From Neoconidiobolus thromboides FSU 785 (Eukaryota > Entomophthoromycota > Entomophthoromycetes > Entomophthorales > Neoconidiobolaceae), in NCBI GenBank assembly GCA_025603075.1, contig MU626310.1, positions 1 to 64,000 on the forward strand: DNA of 64,000 nt. The letters run 5' to 3'. The translations under genes and the position numbers were made by a program. A model generated the notes under the pieces. It was given only the letters and a program-made list of their open reading frames with translations, was not told where the DNA came from and did not search any database. Below are positions 47,988 through 58,799 of this stretch, one piece after another. Position 1 is the first letter of the stretch. Every line of letters starts with the position of its first letter.

Positions 47988-48183
47988 GGCAATATATTAA
48001 TAATGTAATTATAACATTAAAATAGTTTATTTATTTGATAACAAATCTACAATGTTGGTTATAAAGCAGTCAATAATAAATATTTCCCAATAAAGTTTTA
48101 TAAGAACATGTATTTAAGATCTATTAGAAATCCAGCTAACTTATAGTATAAACTATAATAGAATGATTTAGAACTGTGTCTGG

Positions 48184-48299
48184 GTACTTTTATTTTGATA
48201 AAAAATTTGATTTTATAGAATTTTAAGCAAAGTTTTTAAAGTACGAATTTTTTTAAAAATTGGATAAAATAATGAAACTAATTCAGACAACCCCATATT
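48184..48299 (-). repeat. Short inverted-repeat element, strongly diverged
   Basis: Recognised by its ends (CTGGGTACTTTTATTTTGAT; ACAACCCCATATTA) and by GGATAAAATAATGAAAC near the right. The core is lost. Confidence 0.4.
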
Positions 48300-48666
48300 A
48301 TAGATTTTAAATTAGAGTCAAAAGAATCAAGATAATTTTATGATAATAAATATAAAATTACAGCTTTTTTATAATAAAACTGTTACGTCTTAAAAAATAA
48401 ATATATAAAATATAGAAATATTGTTACATACTATGTTTTTGTTAAGGGGTCAATGGCTCCGCAGTATGGTTAGCATTTCAAAAAACTTAGCATCGTAAAT
48501 TAATTCATATATTTAGAATGATATTTTAAAATATTGTTATATCAAAAAAAGTTATCCAAATTACGCACTACAGATTTTTTTGAAAAATTACAGTTATAAT
48601 ACAAGAATAAAAGCTATTTTATTAATTGCTGGTCTTGAAATCATGAATTGGTTTAAACCTAATTAC

Positions 48667-48773
48667 AAATGGGGGTGTTTTTTTGTGCTTAAGAATTTTG
48701 CTAACAATTTTTCCATTCGAATAACGCTTAAAAATGGAAAAATAATGAAATCAAAAAAAACGTCCTTAATATT
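48667..48773 (-). mobile_element. Short inverted-repeat element, copy 14
   Basis: Reverse copy. The left end is AAATGGGGGTGTTTTTTTG, the core CATTCGAATAACGCTTAAAA, and the right end mutated (ACGTCCTTAATAT). It is the rightmost copy found. Confidence 0.65.
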
Positions 48774-49096
48774 TAAAAAATTCATATCTCTTTTCATGTC
48801 ATTAAATTTTAATATAGTTTTATTGCCTCATTTTAATACAATCGAGATTAAATCATTCCCCCTTCTAATCGTTACTTTGGTTGAATCAAATGATGCCAAA
48901 TCTAAATGAAATCAAAAAATGACAGCGCATAATATGCTAAAACTATTGCAGGTTTAATAAAATTTGAATCTTGGAAGATTAATTCATAAAATTTAAGGAT
49001 TTTGAAAATAAAAATAAGTTTAAAGAATTTATTGAAAAAAGTAAAATAATATAATTAAAATCAGTACAGTAGCATAATAGGTAATATATACAAAAC

Positions 49097-50305
49097 TTAA
49101 CAAATACCACCTAATCGTACATCCCAATAAGTTAAGTGATCGTTAATGGAAAGAATAGGGGCTCTGGCTAAAGAGCATTTTTCATCTTCCAATGCTTCAT
49201 CGGAACACACATAAGCTCGATTCTTATAAATATGTAGCTCTCTCTGGTAATGAACATATTCTAAAATTTTTGGTGGTAAGTGGGGGACAATATCTCTATT
49301 AAAAACAACCCTTGTGGAGCTAAGGTATTTGCTATTTAACCATAAAGCAAAAGCCTTATTTCCGACTCTTGGGGAACCATAAGTAAATAGTTGAATCCTT
49401 CCCCATGGCAAATTTAAATGTTGCTGTAATTCAATCGTAGCTAGGTTGGCTAAGGCACCACCTAAAGAATGACCAGTAACGATCAAAGCATGATCTGGGT
49501 ATCTAATAAGTAATTTTTCAATTCTGGGTGAAAATAAAGGAAATAGAGCATCGATCGCATTTTTAAACCCAGTGTGGACTTTCATTTTAGGATCCCCATC
49601 CTTTACCTTATAATGTGTTTGACGGAAATTTAAATTAGTAATCCAATTCTTTAAGTTACTACTTCCTCGAAACGACAAAATAATTTGGCTTTTGTGATTA
49701 TCAATTGCTATAAAGCCACGCCCTTTGGTATCCTTATGATAGAATATATCAATTATAGTGACTGCGCTACCAAGCACCTGACAATGGTGACATATCCATT
49801 GTTTTAAATTGCCATCGCTACAATACGCAGCTCCAGCATATCTAGCAATACGTTTGGACTCTAGCTCACTGCTGATCACTATATTACTTTGAAATAGTTT
49901 GTTACTTTTTTTATTGAAATGAGAATTCAAAAAATATTCTTCAGCTTGAGGACCATAAGTTATGTCTTCAAAAATAGTTTGATTCAATACCACTGAATAC
50001 CTTATACTAGATTCAACTTCAATATCTAACTCTAAAGAGGTAGATATTGTATTAGAAGTTTCGTAAGTCTCATAGGCTTCTGTACTAATGTAAGATGAAT
50101 AAAGGGATTCGAAAGGAACAAAACGAGATGAGGAAGGAGTAGCAGATGGATTTACATGGATATCGACTTCCTCGACAATGGTTAACTTGGAAGTGACTTG
50201 AAGAGATTCAAGGGTGATTAAGGAGAAGTCTTCTTCTGGTTCGTGTAACTGGGAATAGACTACTGTTGTAAATAGGTAGGAAATTAAGACTCTAGTAAAG
50301 CGCAT
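49097..50305 (-). CDS. Secreted class 3 lipase
   Basis: Alpha/beta-hydrolase of the fungal lipase 3 family, expected to hydrolyse acylglycerols outside the cell. 402 residues, one exon. A signal peptide (about 1-18, RVLISYLFTTVVYSQ) is followed by a Ser/Thr/Glu-rich segment of about 130 residues. A dibasic KR at 151-152 then precedes ARYAGAAYC, where mature lipases of this family begin, suggesting a propeptide removed by a Kex2-type protease. The catalytic triad is Ser280 (GHSLGGA), Asp338 (FNRDIVPHLP) and His390 (INDHLTYW). FRGSSNLKNWITNL carries the oxyanion-side loop. Paired cysteines fit an extracellular protein. Confidence 0.93.
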   Translation of the reverse strand: MRFTRVLISYLFTTVVYSQLHEPEEDFSLITLESLQVTSKLTIVEEVDIHVNPSATPSSSRFVPFESLYSSYISTEAYETYETSNTISTSLELDIEVESSIRYSVVLNQTIFEDITYGPQAEEYFLNSHFNKKSNKLFQSNIVISSELESKRIARYAGAAYCSDGNLKQWICHHCQVLGSAVTIIDIFYHKDTKGRGFIAIDNHKSQIILSFRGSSNLKNWITNLNFRQTHYKVKDGDPKMKVHTGFKNAIDALFPLFSPRIEKLLIRYPDHALIVTGHSLGGALANLATIELQQHLNLPWGRIQLFTYGSPRVGNKAFALWLNSKYLSSTRVVFNRDIVPHLPPKILEYVHYQRELHIYKNRAYVCSDEALEDEKCSLARAPILSINDHLTYWDVRLGGIC

Positions 50306-52307
50306 TATAAGATAATAAAAGAGATAAAAGTAGTGTAATTCTTTTTTTATAGCTTTTTACAAATACCAAAAATGGAAGTGTTAATTTTTTTATAAATCAA
50401 ACCGGTTTATGAAGAATGTGATGCATATTGGTTCCTAAAGCGAAATTGCTATTTTTTTATTCTCGGGGAATTGTAACATATAAAATAACTACTTTTTGAC
50501 TTTAATTCATAATCAAGGATTAAAGTGAGCAAAAACGAGTATTGACTACACCAAGCTTGAGTTTAGTAAACATCAATATCATTTGATTCTTTTTTCTATA
50601 AAGACATTGAGTCAATAATGTTTGGATCCTACAATCATCCTCAAAAACTTATCTCAGTTCTAATAGTTGATATCATTTTAAAGTATGATCTTTTGATAAA
50701 AGCTAAAAGCCACCAAGTGTTAAAAGTTTAGCTGGTTGTTTATTAGTAAAGATTATTTTAATCTTTATCACTAAGCTTATTATTAGAATTTTACTTGACT
50801 ATATTTGATAAAAAATACGTAGTAAATATTTTATTTTACTATATTTGATTACTCCTGGTTTATTATCCACAAAAGTATGTATCATTATAATTACGCCCTG
50901 TACTTATGCTTCTATTATTATGGGCCCACAGTTATATTACATACGCTTCCATTCTATTTTTAATTATATTGAGATTTTTCAGAATCAATTCAACTCTATA
51001 TAGGACTAAAAGAATCTAAAATGTTTATAAAAACATTAGTTAGAATTTAAAAAATTAAAAAGCCGTATGCACTAAACCCTATTAAACATATTTATTATAG
51101 CTATAATTTCTCTACAAAACCTTTGATTGAAACAGCAATTTAAGTTACAATCGAATAGTTAATTACTATTTATACTTAGAGCGGACTTTCTATTAATTCA
51201 TTGATTTAAATTATTAGATTCTAAGTTCAATTTACTTTATAAATAAAAATAAAGCGTCACTTATATTCACTTTAACAAATTAAATTTTGATATCTATTAC
51301 ACTACCAAGATGTTACTGACGCTTTAATTCAAATAGGCAATTTGATGACTATAAACTTCATTGGATTAGTTTAATTATATTAGTATAAACTATATAACAT
51401 AAAAATAAAAAATAAAAAAATTAGTTCGATTAATAACTGATTATAATTTCTTAACTTTTGGACATTTTAATGAAATATGAAATAATTTGAACATTGTTAA
51501 ACTGCGCTATGATGACTTGGATTCTAAATTTGAGAAATATGGCGCAACTTATTTTAAGAATGGAACATAATTAAACTATATACATAAAAATAAACTCTCA
51601 TCTTCACTGAATTTTCCTTTTGTTTATCATACATATCATTTATAAGAGACTATTTCCCCCACCCATTAATTAATGCCTTCCTTGGTAATTTCAATCAGTA
51701 AAGTGTGAATGAATTCAGGAAATTTTGTAAAAAACTATCATTTTTTACTTCTTTACTTTCTTACTCCTTGGAACACCCAAATTTCCAACTAAGTCCTCTT
51801 TTTTATTCCCTTAGCAAGCATGTGCTTTAAACTTCTGCTCATTGATACTAAATTTATTTCTTTATAATTTTTATAGTAATATACCTAAATTAAACGAATT
51901 AAATTGTTGTTTAACGTTAACAATAGTTCAGTTATAAATAGTAAAGACTCTCTAAAATCCACGTCACAATGAACTCCTTTTTAAAAAGAACAAGCAACTA
52001 AGCCAATTGTTTTATTTATTTTCTTTAAATCAATTGATTAGTTGTAAGTATGACAATTTTTGTTGTTTAATGTTAATAAACTTCTAAAACAAGTAAAAGC
52101 GCTGTAAGCATTAGAGAATAATGTAAGTATTGTTTTAAACTTAGTTTAATGCATTAGCTACTATCATAGAGTAAAAGAGACGACTTGAGCTTTATCTAGA
52201 AAACAGACTGAGGCACTTAGCATTGGACTAAGTATCGAAAAAAAAAGTATATGAACCTTGGATTTATCTAAACTTCATTCATTAAGAATTGATTAAAAAA
52301 ACACAAA
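50306..52307. promoter_or_regulatory. Shared upstream region of the lipase and HSP20 genes
   Basis: About 2 kb between two divergent genes. A two-unit heat shock element (TTCAGGAA, TTC-nn-GAA spacing) occurs at 51714-51721, about 590 bp before the HSP20 start. A 10-bp perfect inverted repeat, TAAAGCGTCA at 51250-51259 and its complement at 51317-51326, contains ATF/CREB-like TGACG halves. No gene is visible, and no short inverted-repeat element occurs here. Confidence 0.4.
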
Positions 52308-52754
52308 ATGTCCTTAAGTCGCTATCTTGGAGGTTCCTTACCTTTTGATTCAAGAATTGGCTATCCACATCACCACTTACTTAACTATGATCCCTTCTTT
52401 AGTGATACTTCAGATTATTCTTTTAGCCCTAAAGTAGAAGTGATCCGCAAAGAGGATGAAACGGTGGTTCAAGCAGAACTTGCGGGGTTTAATAAGAACG
52501 ATATCCATGTTAATGTTTCAGACGATTGCCGTCGTTTAGTAATTTCTGGAGAGAGTAAACGAGATAAGAGCTATCAAGAAGGGACTGTAAGTTATAGTGA
52601 ACGTAGTTATGGAAGCTTTACTCGTAGCTTTAATATTCCAATAGATTCTAAAACTGATGATATCAAGGCTAGTTTCAACAATGGCTTGTTATATGTTAAG
52701 GTACCAAGAGATGTAAACAAGGAGCATCAGCAACACACAATCGCAATTGAATAA
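52308..52754 (+). CDS. Small heat shock protein (HSP20 / alpha-crystallin)
   Basis: ATP-independent chaperone that binds unfolding proteins under stress, acting in the cytosol as oligomers. 148 residues, one exon. The N-terminus (MSLSRYLGGSLPFDSR) and the DYSFSPKVEVIRKEDE entry to the domain are standard. The alpha-crystallin domain spans about 42-143, with QAELAGFNKNDIHV, RSYGSFTRSFNIP and NNGLLYVKVPR (the GLL motif). The C-terminal extension is very short and ends HTIAIE; an I-x-I motif (IAI) for oligomer contact is present. Confidence 0.94.
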   Translation: MSLSRYLGGSLPFDSRIGYPHHHLLNYDPFFSDTSDYSFSPKVEVIRKEDETVVQAELAGFNKNDIHVNVSDDCRRLVISGESKRDKSYQEGTVSYSERSYGSFTRSFNIPIDSKTDDIKASFNNGLLYVKVPRDVNKEHQQHTIAIE

Positions 52755-53968
52755 AGAGCTACATCACCTTACTGCTAAATATCCTGCCACTTAATTTTTC
52801 AAATAAAGCCATTTAAATTTTAAGTTTTTAAAATTTGATAAATTATAAAATTTTGTTTAAAATACCATTATTAAGTAATAGGTATAATATTGTTATGTTT
52901 GGAGTTTTAAATAAATGATACTAAAGTCATAATCTATTATTTTAAGTACAGAGCGGCTTTAATTTAAAGTAAAGTAGTAGTGACCTTAAAGATCTTATAA
53001 AAAAGTAATGAAAGTGAAAAAAAATAGCTGCTAAAGATTATAAAAAGGGACATAAAAATCAAAAATCATTTTATAAATAACTAAAGTTTAAAGAGTAATT
53101 TCTATCTAATATATATATATTACATACTAAGCTATTATATCGTGCCTTTTATTTTAAATTTTTGGAAAGTATTTAAATATAGGATCTATAAACTGCTGTA
53201 TAATTTTAATTTTTGGTTAAAAAGCTTGGCAAGATTTTTTATAATCCCTGTTGTTTCAATATTAATAACATAGCCAGTATATAATATATTAATTTAGAAT
53301 AAATAATATTTTTACATTTATGTTGATTTTTTTAGTTTTTATTTCTTAATAATTTTTTTAATCAAGTTTTAAAGATGTTGCTTTGAGCTATAGCCACTCT
53401 GTAAGTCGATTGTGTAATAAATCTAAGCATTTTTTTTGGAATAAAACTTTTTTGGCCTACTAATTTACTTATTTACTTATTTATACGCTTTAGTAGTAAA
53501 GTGCCATATAAGTTGCACTAATCTGTAATTGAAATGTTCCCCATAGTGCTATTTTATTAGTATAATAAATCAGAAAAGGCTTTTTGCTTTCGAATTAAAA
53601 TCAACACAAACAAGACGAATATGAAAGTTAGTGAAAATCAATTAAAAGTAATGTGTATTTTATGTAATAGAAGATCTAAAACGCTTTATATTAATGTTTA
53701 AATAAATACTATATTTCTATTCAAAGTATACCGTTCTATCAAAAGTATATACATTAATTGTAAATAGTTAAATAATTCTTGAAATCTATCTTTAACAATT
53801 CAATTGAAACTAAAAATTTTAATGTTTAAAATGGTAGTTGCATGTCAAAATAAATCAAAATTAAAAAAATTATGCATATTAATCCTATAAACGTTAACAA
53901 TTTCCAATAGCTAAACTTATCTCAGTACATTCAATACAATCATAAATCAAAAATAATTCTTCTAATCT
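52755..53968. other. Intergenic between convergent genes
   Basis: About 1.2 kb between the 3' ends of HSP20 and PP6. Very AT-rich, with no supported feature. Confidence 0.5.
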
Positions 53969-55241
53969 TTACAAGAAATAATTATTAGAAGCAGAGCGAT
54001 TAGGCACCGTACGTTCATTATCGGGCACAGCTTGGAAAATCATAAAAGAAGAATCATCCACTTTTTCGTTTTCACTTATTTTCATAATAGATGCTACATT
54101 CCCACATCGATAACAGTAGTTTGGTGCTGACCATACAGTGACTAAATTTTTATCATCAAACATAAATTTATATCCTTCTTGAACAAGTTGATGGGCTCGT
54201 GCTATAAGTTCAAGTCCATTAACATGATTGAACTTTTAAATCGTAAGTATTTTATTTTTTAAATTTTACTATTCATTTACTTCATTCGTAACTTGACCTC
54301 CAAATAGCCATCCCGCACCTCTTGGTGATACTGCCCAACTAGAAACATGGTCTGGATCTGACCACATTAAGTCTTTTAAAATATTAATATAGTTCGTTAT
54401 TCTTTAATAATTATTATTACCACAAAAAGCGCCATCATGAGGAATTTCTTGGCAACGTTGAATAGTTCGAATTTGATCTAAAGTTCGAATATGTGGTGAT
54501 AACCCGCCATGGACGCATAAAATTCTTCCATCAACAATCTATTATTTTATTTAGTTTACTCATTTTTGTTTAAAATAGTAATATACCGCTGCTAAACCCA
54601 AATAATCAAAAACTTGACAACAAGCTTTCCATACATTTGCATTTCCATACTTATTATGACATTCCTCTAAGAACAATTAGGTATTTATTCTTCTTCTTAA
54701 AAATTTATTTACCATAGAATCCATAAACCTGAGTTATTTGTCTACTTTCATGATTTCCTCTCAAAAGTGTAATTTTTGAAGGATAGCTATACAAAGTATG
54801 AATATCAAAAAACCAACAAAAAATAGTAAGCTTACCGTGCTTTTAAAGCCATCAATAAACTAAAAGTCTCTAAACTGTAGTACCCTCTATCAACAAAATC
54901 TCCCTATTTTAAAAATTCAATTAAATTCCAAATTAAATCAAAAAGTTTACCATAAAGATATAATTAGTATCTGGGACTTCACCACCAACTTTAAAAAGCT
55001 TCAAAAGGTCATAAAACTGACCATGAATATCACCACAAACAGTCACAGGTGAGGATACAGGCTGAACATTACTTTCTTCCATTAACAGTTCTTTTACCTA
55101 TAAATTACTCCTAGCTTAGCGCCTATTCTTAAAAAGTTTCTTGTTTTTATAATTTACCATCTCACATAGTTTTTTCATCTCGTTTTCTGACAAATATTGA
55201 CATTTTCTTAAAGTTTCAATCCATTGATCGGGCCCAGCCAT
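53969..55241 (-). CDS. SIT4: PP6/Sit4-type serine/threonine phosphatase catalytic subunit
   Basis: PPP-family metallophosphatase acting with SAPS-type regulatory subunits in cell-cycle and TOR signalling. Eight exons on the minus strand: 55241-55158, 55097-54951, 54903-54836, 54786-54713, 54666-54587, 54538-54421, 54372-54281 and 54232-53969 (introns 46-60 nt), giving 308 residues (human PP6 is 305). Metal and catalytic motifs: GDIHG (50-54), GDFVDRG (from 78), RGNHESR (from 109), HGGLSP (161-166), [11 protein letters not shown] near the end. The stretch [21 protein letters not shown] and the VPDNERTVP end match PP6/Sit4 better than PP2A or PP4. The C-terminus is YFL, the methylation tail shared with PP2A-type enzymes. 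It is divergent from the zinc transporter gene, 336 bp away. Confidence 0.94.
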
Positions 55242-55577
55242 AGTTATTCTATTATATATTTGTTTTTTAAATTAACTAGGGTTGATTATTATATGCAGTC
55301 TAACTAAAATGCTCTTTATTTTTTTAAATTTCAACTGTAACTTCATAAAAAAATCTAAGCCAATCATCACCTCAATTTCTTGGTCCAATTAAGCTTATAC
55401 TTTAAGATCAAAAGCTTAATCATTGTGGCTAAAAACAGAAAATAAACCGCCAATCAAAATAAAGCTAGTGGTGAATAATTAAGTCGATTAATTGGCAGTA
55501 GAAGCACTAATATTTTCCCTAGTATTCCAAATTTGGTCAATTCAACTTTTTATTTCGAAGTGAGAAGCTATAATACT
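55242..55577. promoter_or_regulatory. Divergent promoter with two CCAAT boxes
   Basis: 336 bp separating the start codons of PP6 (minus) and the zinc transporter (plus). Two GCCAATCA-like boxes lie on the plus strand at about 55359-55366 and 55449-55456, roughly 90 bp apart. These are candidate sites for the CCAAT-binding complex and may serve both genes. Confidence 0.4.
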
Positions 55578-57423
55578 ATGACTCAAGAAAGTTTCAACAG
55601 TTCAACAAAGACAAAAAATAAATCGAATTATGACGATGATTCAATGATGTATTATCCAAAGAATACAAAGAGTTTATCTAATGCCTCATCTCGTTCAAAC
55701 TCTTCATTTAGAAATAAGTAACTTAATATAAACGAATACTTTAATTCCTATTAATTAGAATCAAATAGTAAAAATGGGCTGGAAACAAAAAATCATGAAA
55801 ATATGGCAAAATTAAATAGCGAAGGCCATTTAAATAATCATAAACATAATGGTATTTCACATAATCACTCCCTTGGAGCTTCATTAAACACTCATAATGA
55901 GCACAATGGTGACAACGATCATAGTCACAACCACAGCCATAGCCATAATGTTCATAACCATACCCATGATCATAGTCACGACCATAGTCATGATCACGAT
56001 CACAATCATAATCATGACCATAGTCACGAACATAATCACAATCATGACCATAGTCACGGACATGGTCATAAACATGACCACAGTCACGATCATGGCCATG
56101 ATCATTCAGAGAATGGGCATATTTTAGATTCCTTTGATGGACAGATATTAAATTTACCAAGTTTTAATGAAGCGTTTCGAGATAAATTAAGTTTTTACCA
56201 ACTTATAATGCGAATTGGCTCCCACCAATCTAACCACTGCAAAAGATTACTTCAGTTTACTATACTCCAAACATTATTGGGTTTCTTTATTCTTACTTCG
56301 TCAATTTTTGTGGAAAGTTTAGGTAAATTGTTTTTTATTTAAAGTTACAACAGCTATATTTTTCAAAGCTCTTGCTGGTATTGGCTATGTGACTATCTTT
56401 GATAGCTTAGGACTTGCAAACTCACTTTTAGCAAAGCTAACGGTCGAGCCTAGTATTAGTGATAGCTCGAACGTATATCCTTATGGGTAAGTCATTATTT
56501 TTTCTATTTTCGCTTTCTCTTATATATGACTAGTTTAAAGCGATTTGAAATTGTGGTTAATTTTGTTACTGTAATTTACGGACTATTTGCATCCATAAAT
56601 ATGATCAAGGAAGGACTTGAGACCTTACTTTTGGGAGAGTTTGACCATTCTATTAACCCAAGCACTTTGTTCCTGGGTTATGGGTAATTTTCTTGTTTAT
56701 TCATAAGTTTATTTTTTTTATTTACTTCATAGCTATTACCTTTGTATCCCTATTATTATTAATATTTTCGTATATCTTGCTACAATGTTTCCTTATAGAA
56801 CACATGGTTTTTTTGCTCAACGTAAATTTAATACACTTATAAACCAATATTTTATCAATATTTATAGTTCGATTCCAAAAAAACAAATCAACCTCGATTA
56901 AGCATTTGAAGTCCATCAACTCCTTTATAGTTTCGTCGTTATTTTTTTCAATGTGTAGTCTTTGTCTTTTAACCAATAACACTTTTGGGTAAAGCAATTT
57001 CTTTATTGTATAGCACTCATTAATTCAATTCATAGATTTCATCCAGAATTTTTTGATTCAATGATCTCACTTATGCAGGCCATAGTGCTTTTATATCTTA
57101 CCACTCCCCTTTCAATAAGAATCTCAATGATTCTGATGCATACCTTACCTTCCTTTTTACAGTCGCCAGTAAAAAAGGCTTTGAATGATGTAATTTAGTA
57201 ATGTTCTTTATTAGTTCCTTATTAAATTTTTTAGGTTACTTCATTACCCTTTATTGACCGTTATGACAACTTACACATATGGCAAAATGGGTATGGGGAG
57301 TTTATGGGTACCGTTCAAATCTTTGCACATGCTAATGTTAATTTGAATGAAATTGATCCACTGCTATTGAGTTCCCCATTTAAAGGAGTTATTGACCAGT
57401 TTAGCATTGAGCTCACGCAGTAA
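55578..57423 (+). CDS. ZRG17: Cation diffusion facilitator, Zrg17-like, His-rich
   Basis: Predicted zinc transporter subunit; yeast Zrg17 pairs with Msc2 to move zinc into the ER. Eight exons: 55578-55717, 55769-56322, 56369-56486, 56534-56683, 56733-56821, 56868-56988, 57036-57189 and 57235-57423 (introns 45-51 nt), giving 504 residues. Start ATG 55578 gives MTQESFNSS; an in-frame region upstream lacks an ATG. At about 95-160 nearly every second residue is His, in HDHSHDH-type repeats. Then come membrane segments: LQFTILQTLLGFFILTSSIF, ALAGIGYVTIFDSLGLANSL, the family block YPYGLKRFEIVVNFV, LCIPIIINIFVYLATMF and SFIVSSLFFSMCSLCLL. After GFHPEFFDSMISLMQAIVLL comes a cytosolic C-terminal domain. 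The exon 2/3 junction was chosen because a 46-nt intron yields SLALAGIGY; closer AGs would give introns of 22 or 31 nt. Confidence 0.82.
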
Positions 57424-58799
57424 GCTTTTGGTCTTTATACTAATATAAGTATGTTACATTTGGTTTTATTCTGAGAATTAAAATATGAGATGATAAATGC
57501 ATTAAATATTTCATAATAGGATTAATTTTTTAGTTGATGTTTTTGATATAAATTTAATGTAATGTCATTATCAGATTAAATGATATGAAATAACCTATAA
57601 TAAAATATAAAAGTATGTTTCGTAGCTTCAAAATTATCATTTTTTTTGTGATAACTTATCTTTACATTTTAAGCTTTTTATTCAAGTTTTAAAAATCAAA
57701 TTATTTTTATGAATTTAAAATGTCACTATTAGTTATACTGTATTATTTTCTTTATTTGAAATAAAAGTAGTATTATATATATATTCGTAAAACCATCAAT
57801 AATAATATAAACACTTCATACATGTATTCTTTGTAGATATAATAATGCAATTTATAAAATAGTAATGATTTATATATTTGGTATTGATTTAATTAAAAAG
57901 ATCTTGATCAAATTAAATAAAGTAGCTATTTATAGGTATCGTAAAGGATTATATTTATCTTTGAAAGAAAGCCACACTTTTAAACCTTATTAAAAATTAG
58001 TTTATAATTGTAGAATAATTGTTTTTCCAAAATATTACAAGAGATTTAAAGAAATCTTGTAAAGTTCCTTTTAAAGCTTGTTCTTAATATACCTTAAGCA
58101 ACCTCAACTCTGCTTTAAAAAAAATAGTCATTTTCTAATTTAACATTTTAGCCTAAAGGATACATTAAATAATGAATATAATTAGCTAATAAGCGCAATA
58201 TTGTTTTTATTGTTAAATAGTAAAATATTGAGTGTATAAACTGTACTGAAATCTCCTTCATTAAAACAAATATAGGACATAAGTGAAATAGACTAAGAGT
58301 TCTATTTTATTTAAGATTTATAATTCGACTTGATAATTTAAATATAATGAAATATATTTTATTATACTAAATCGGAGCAATTAAAAAATTCGTTGTTGTG
58401 TAACAAGGGTCAGGAACGGATGTTTGATTTGATGAATCAAAACTATTATCAAATAATTTATACCTGACTTCCATATCTTTGGGATCTTTTAAATTAAATT
58501 TTATCTGATAACTTTAAATTTATTATAATTAAATTAGTGAATGGTTAAATTAGCCAAACAATCACTAATTGGGGTAATGGGATGGATTAACTATGATCTC
58601 ATTTTACTAAATAAAGACAAAGTCTATCTAAATTAAAACTTCTAGATTCAAGCACAATTTTTACGACTATGCTTATAAAAAGATCAAATTGAAATCATTC
58701 TCTCTTACTCCTATTTACCCCACTTAGACTCTATTATTGGCTATCAACTTTAACTCAAGATAGTCATAAAACCCAATGCCCTATTAGTCAATTTAAACT
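57424..58799. other. Intergenic
   Basis: About 1.4 kb, AT-rich, upstream of the CorA-type transporter gene. No feature I could support. Confidence 0.5.

Larger units (their letters stand above)
48101..49096. other. Intergenic with two short elements
   Basis: Right shoulder of the repeat-rich region. It contains a diverged short element (48184-48299) and a better copy (48667-48773). The 109-codon open frame over the latter is partly repeat sequence, and I do not count it as a gene. Confidence 0.5.

Noticed and set aside
55741-56160. Antisense and alternate-frame proteins rich in Asp/Tyr/His or Met/Thr over the His comb
   Set aside because: They are mirror translations of the hexanucleotide repeat encoding the zinc transporter loop.
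56323-56353. A 22-nt or 31-nt intron in the zinc transporter at the exon 2/3 junction
   Set aside because: Both keep the frame, but they are far shorter than every other intron here. The next AG gives 46 nt and restores the SLALAGIGY block.
56722-56997. A 91-codon minus-strand open frame
   Set aside because: It lies opposite exons 5-6 of the zinc transporter, which show membrane-helix coding on the plus strand.
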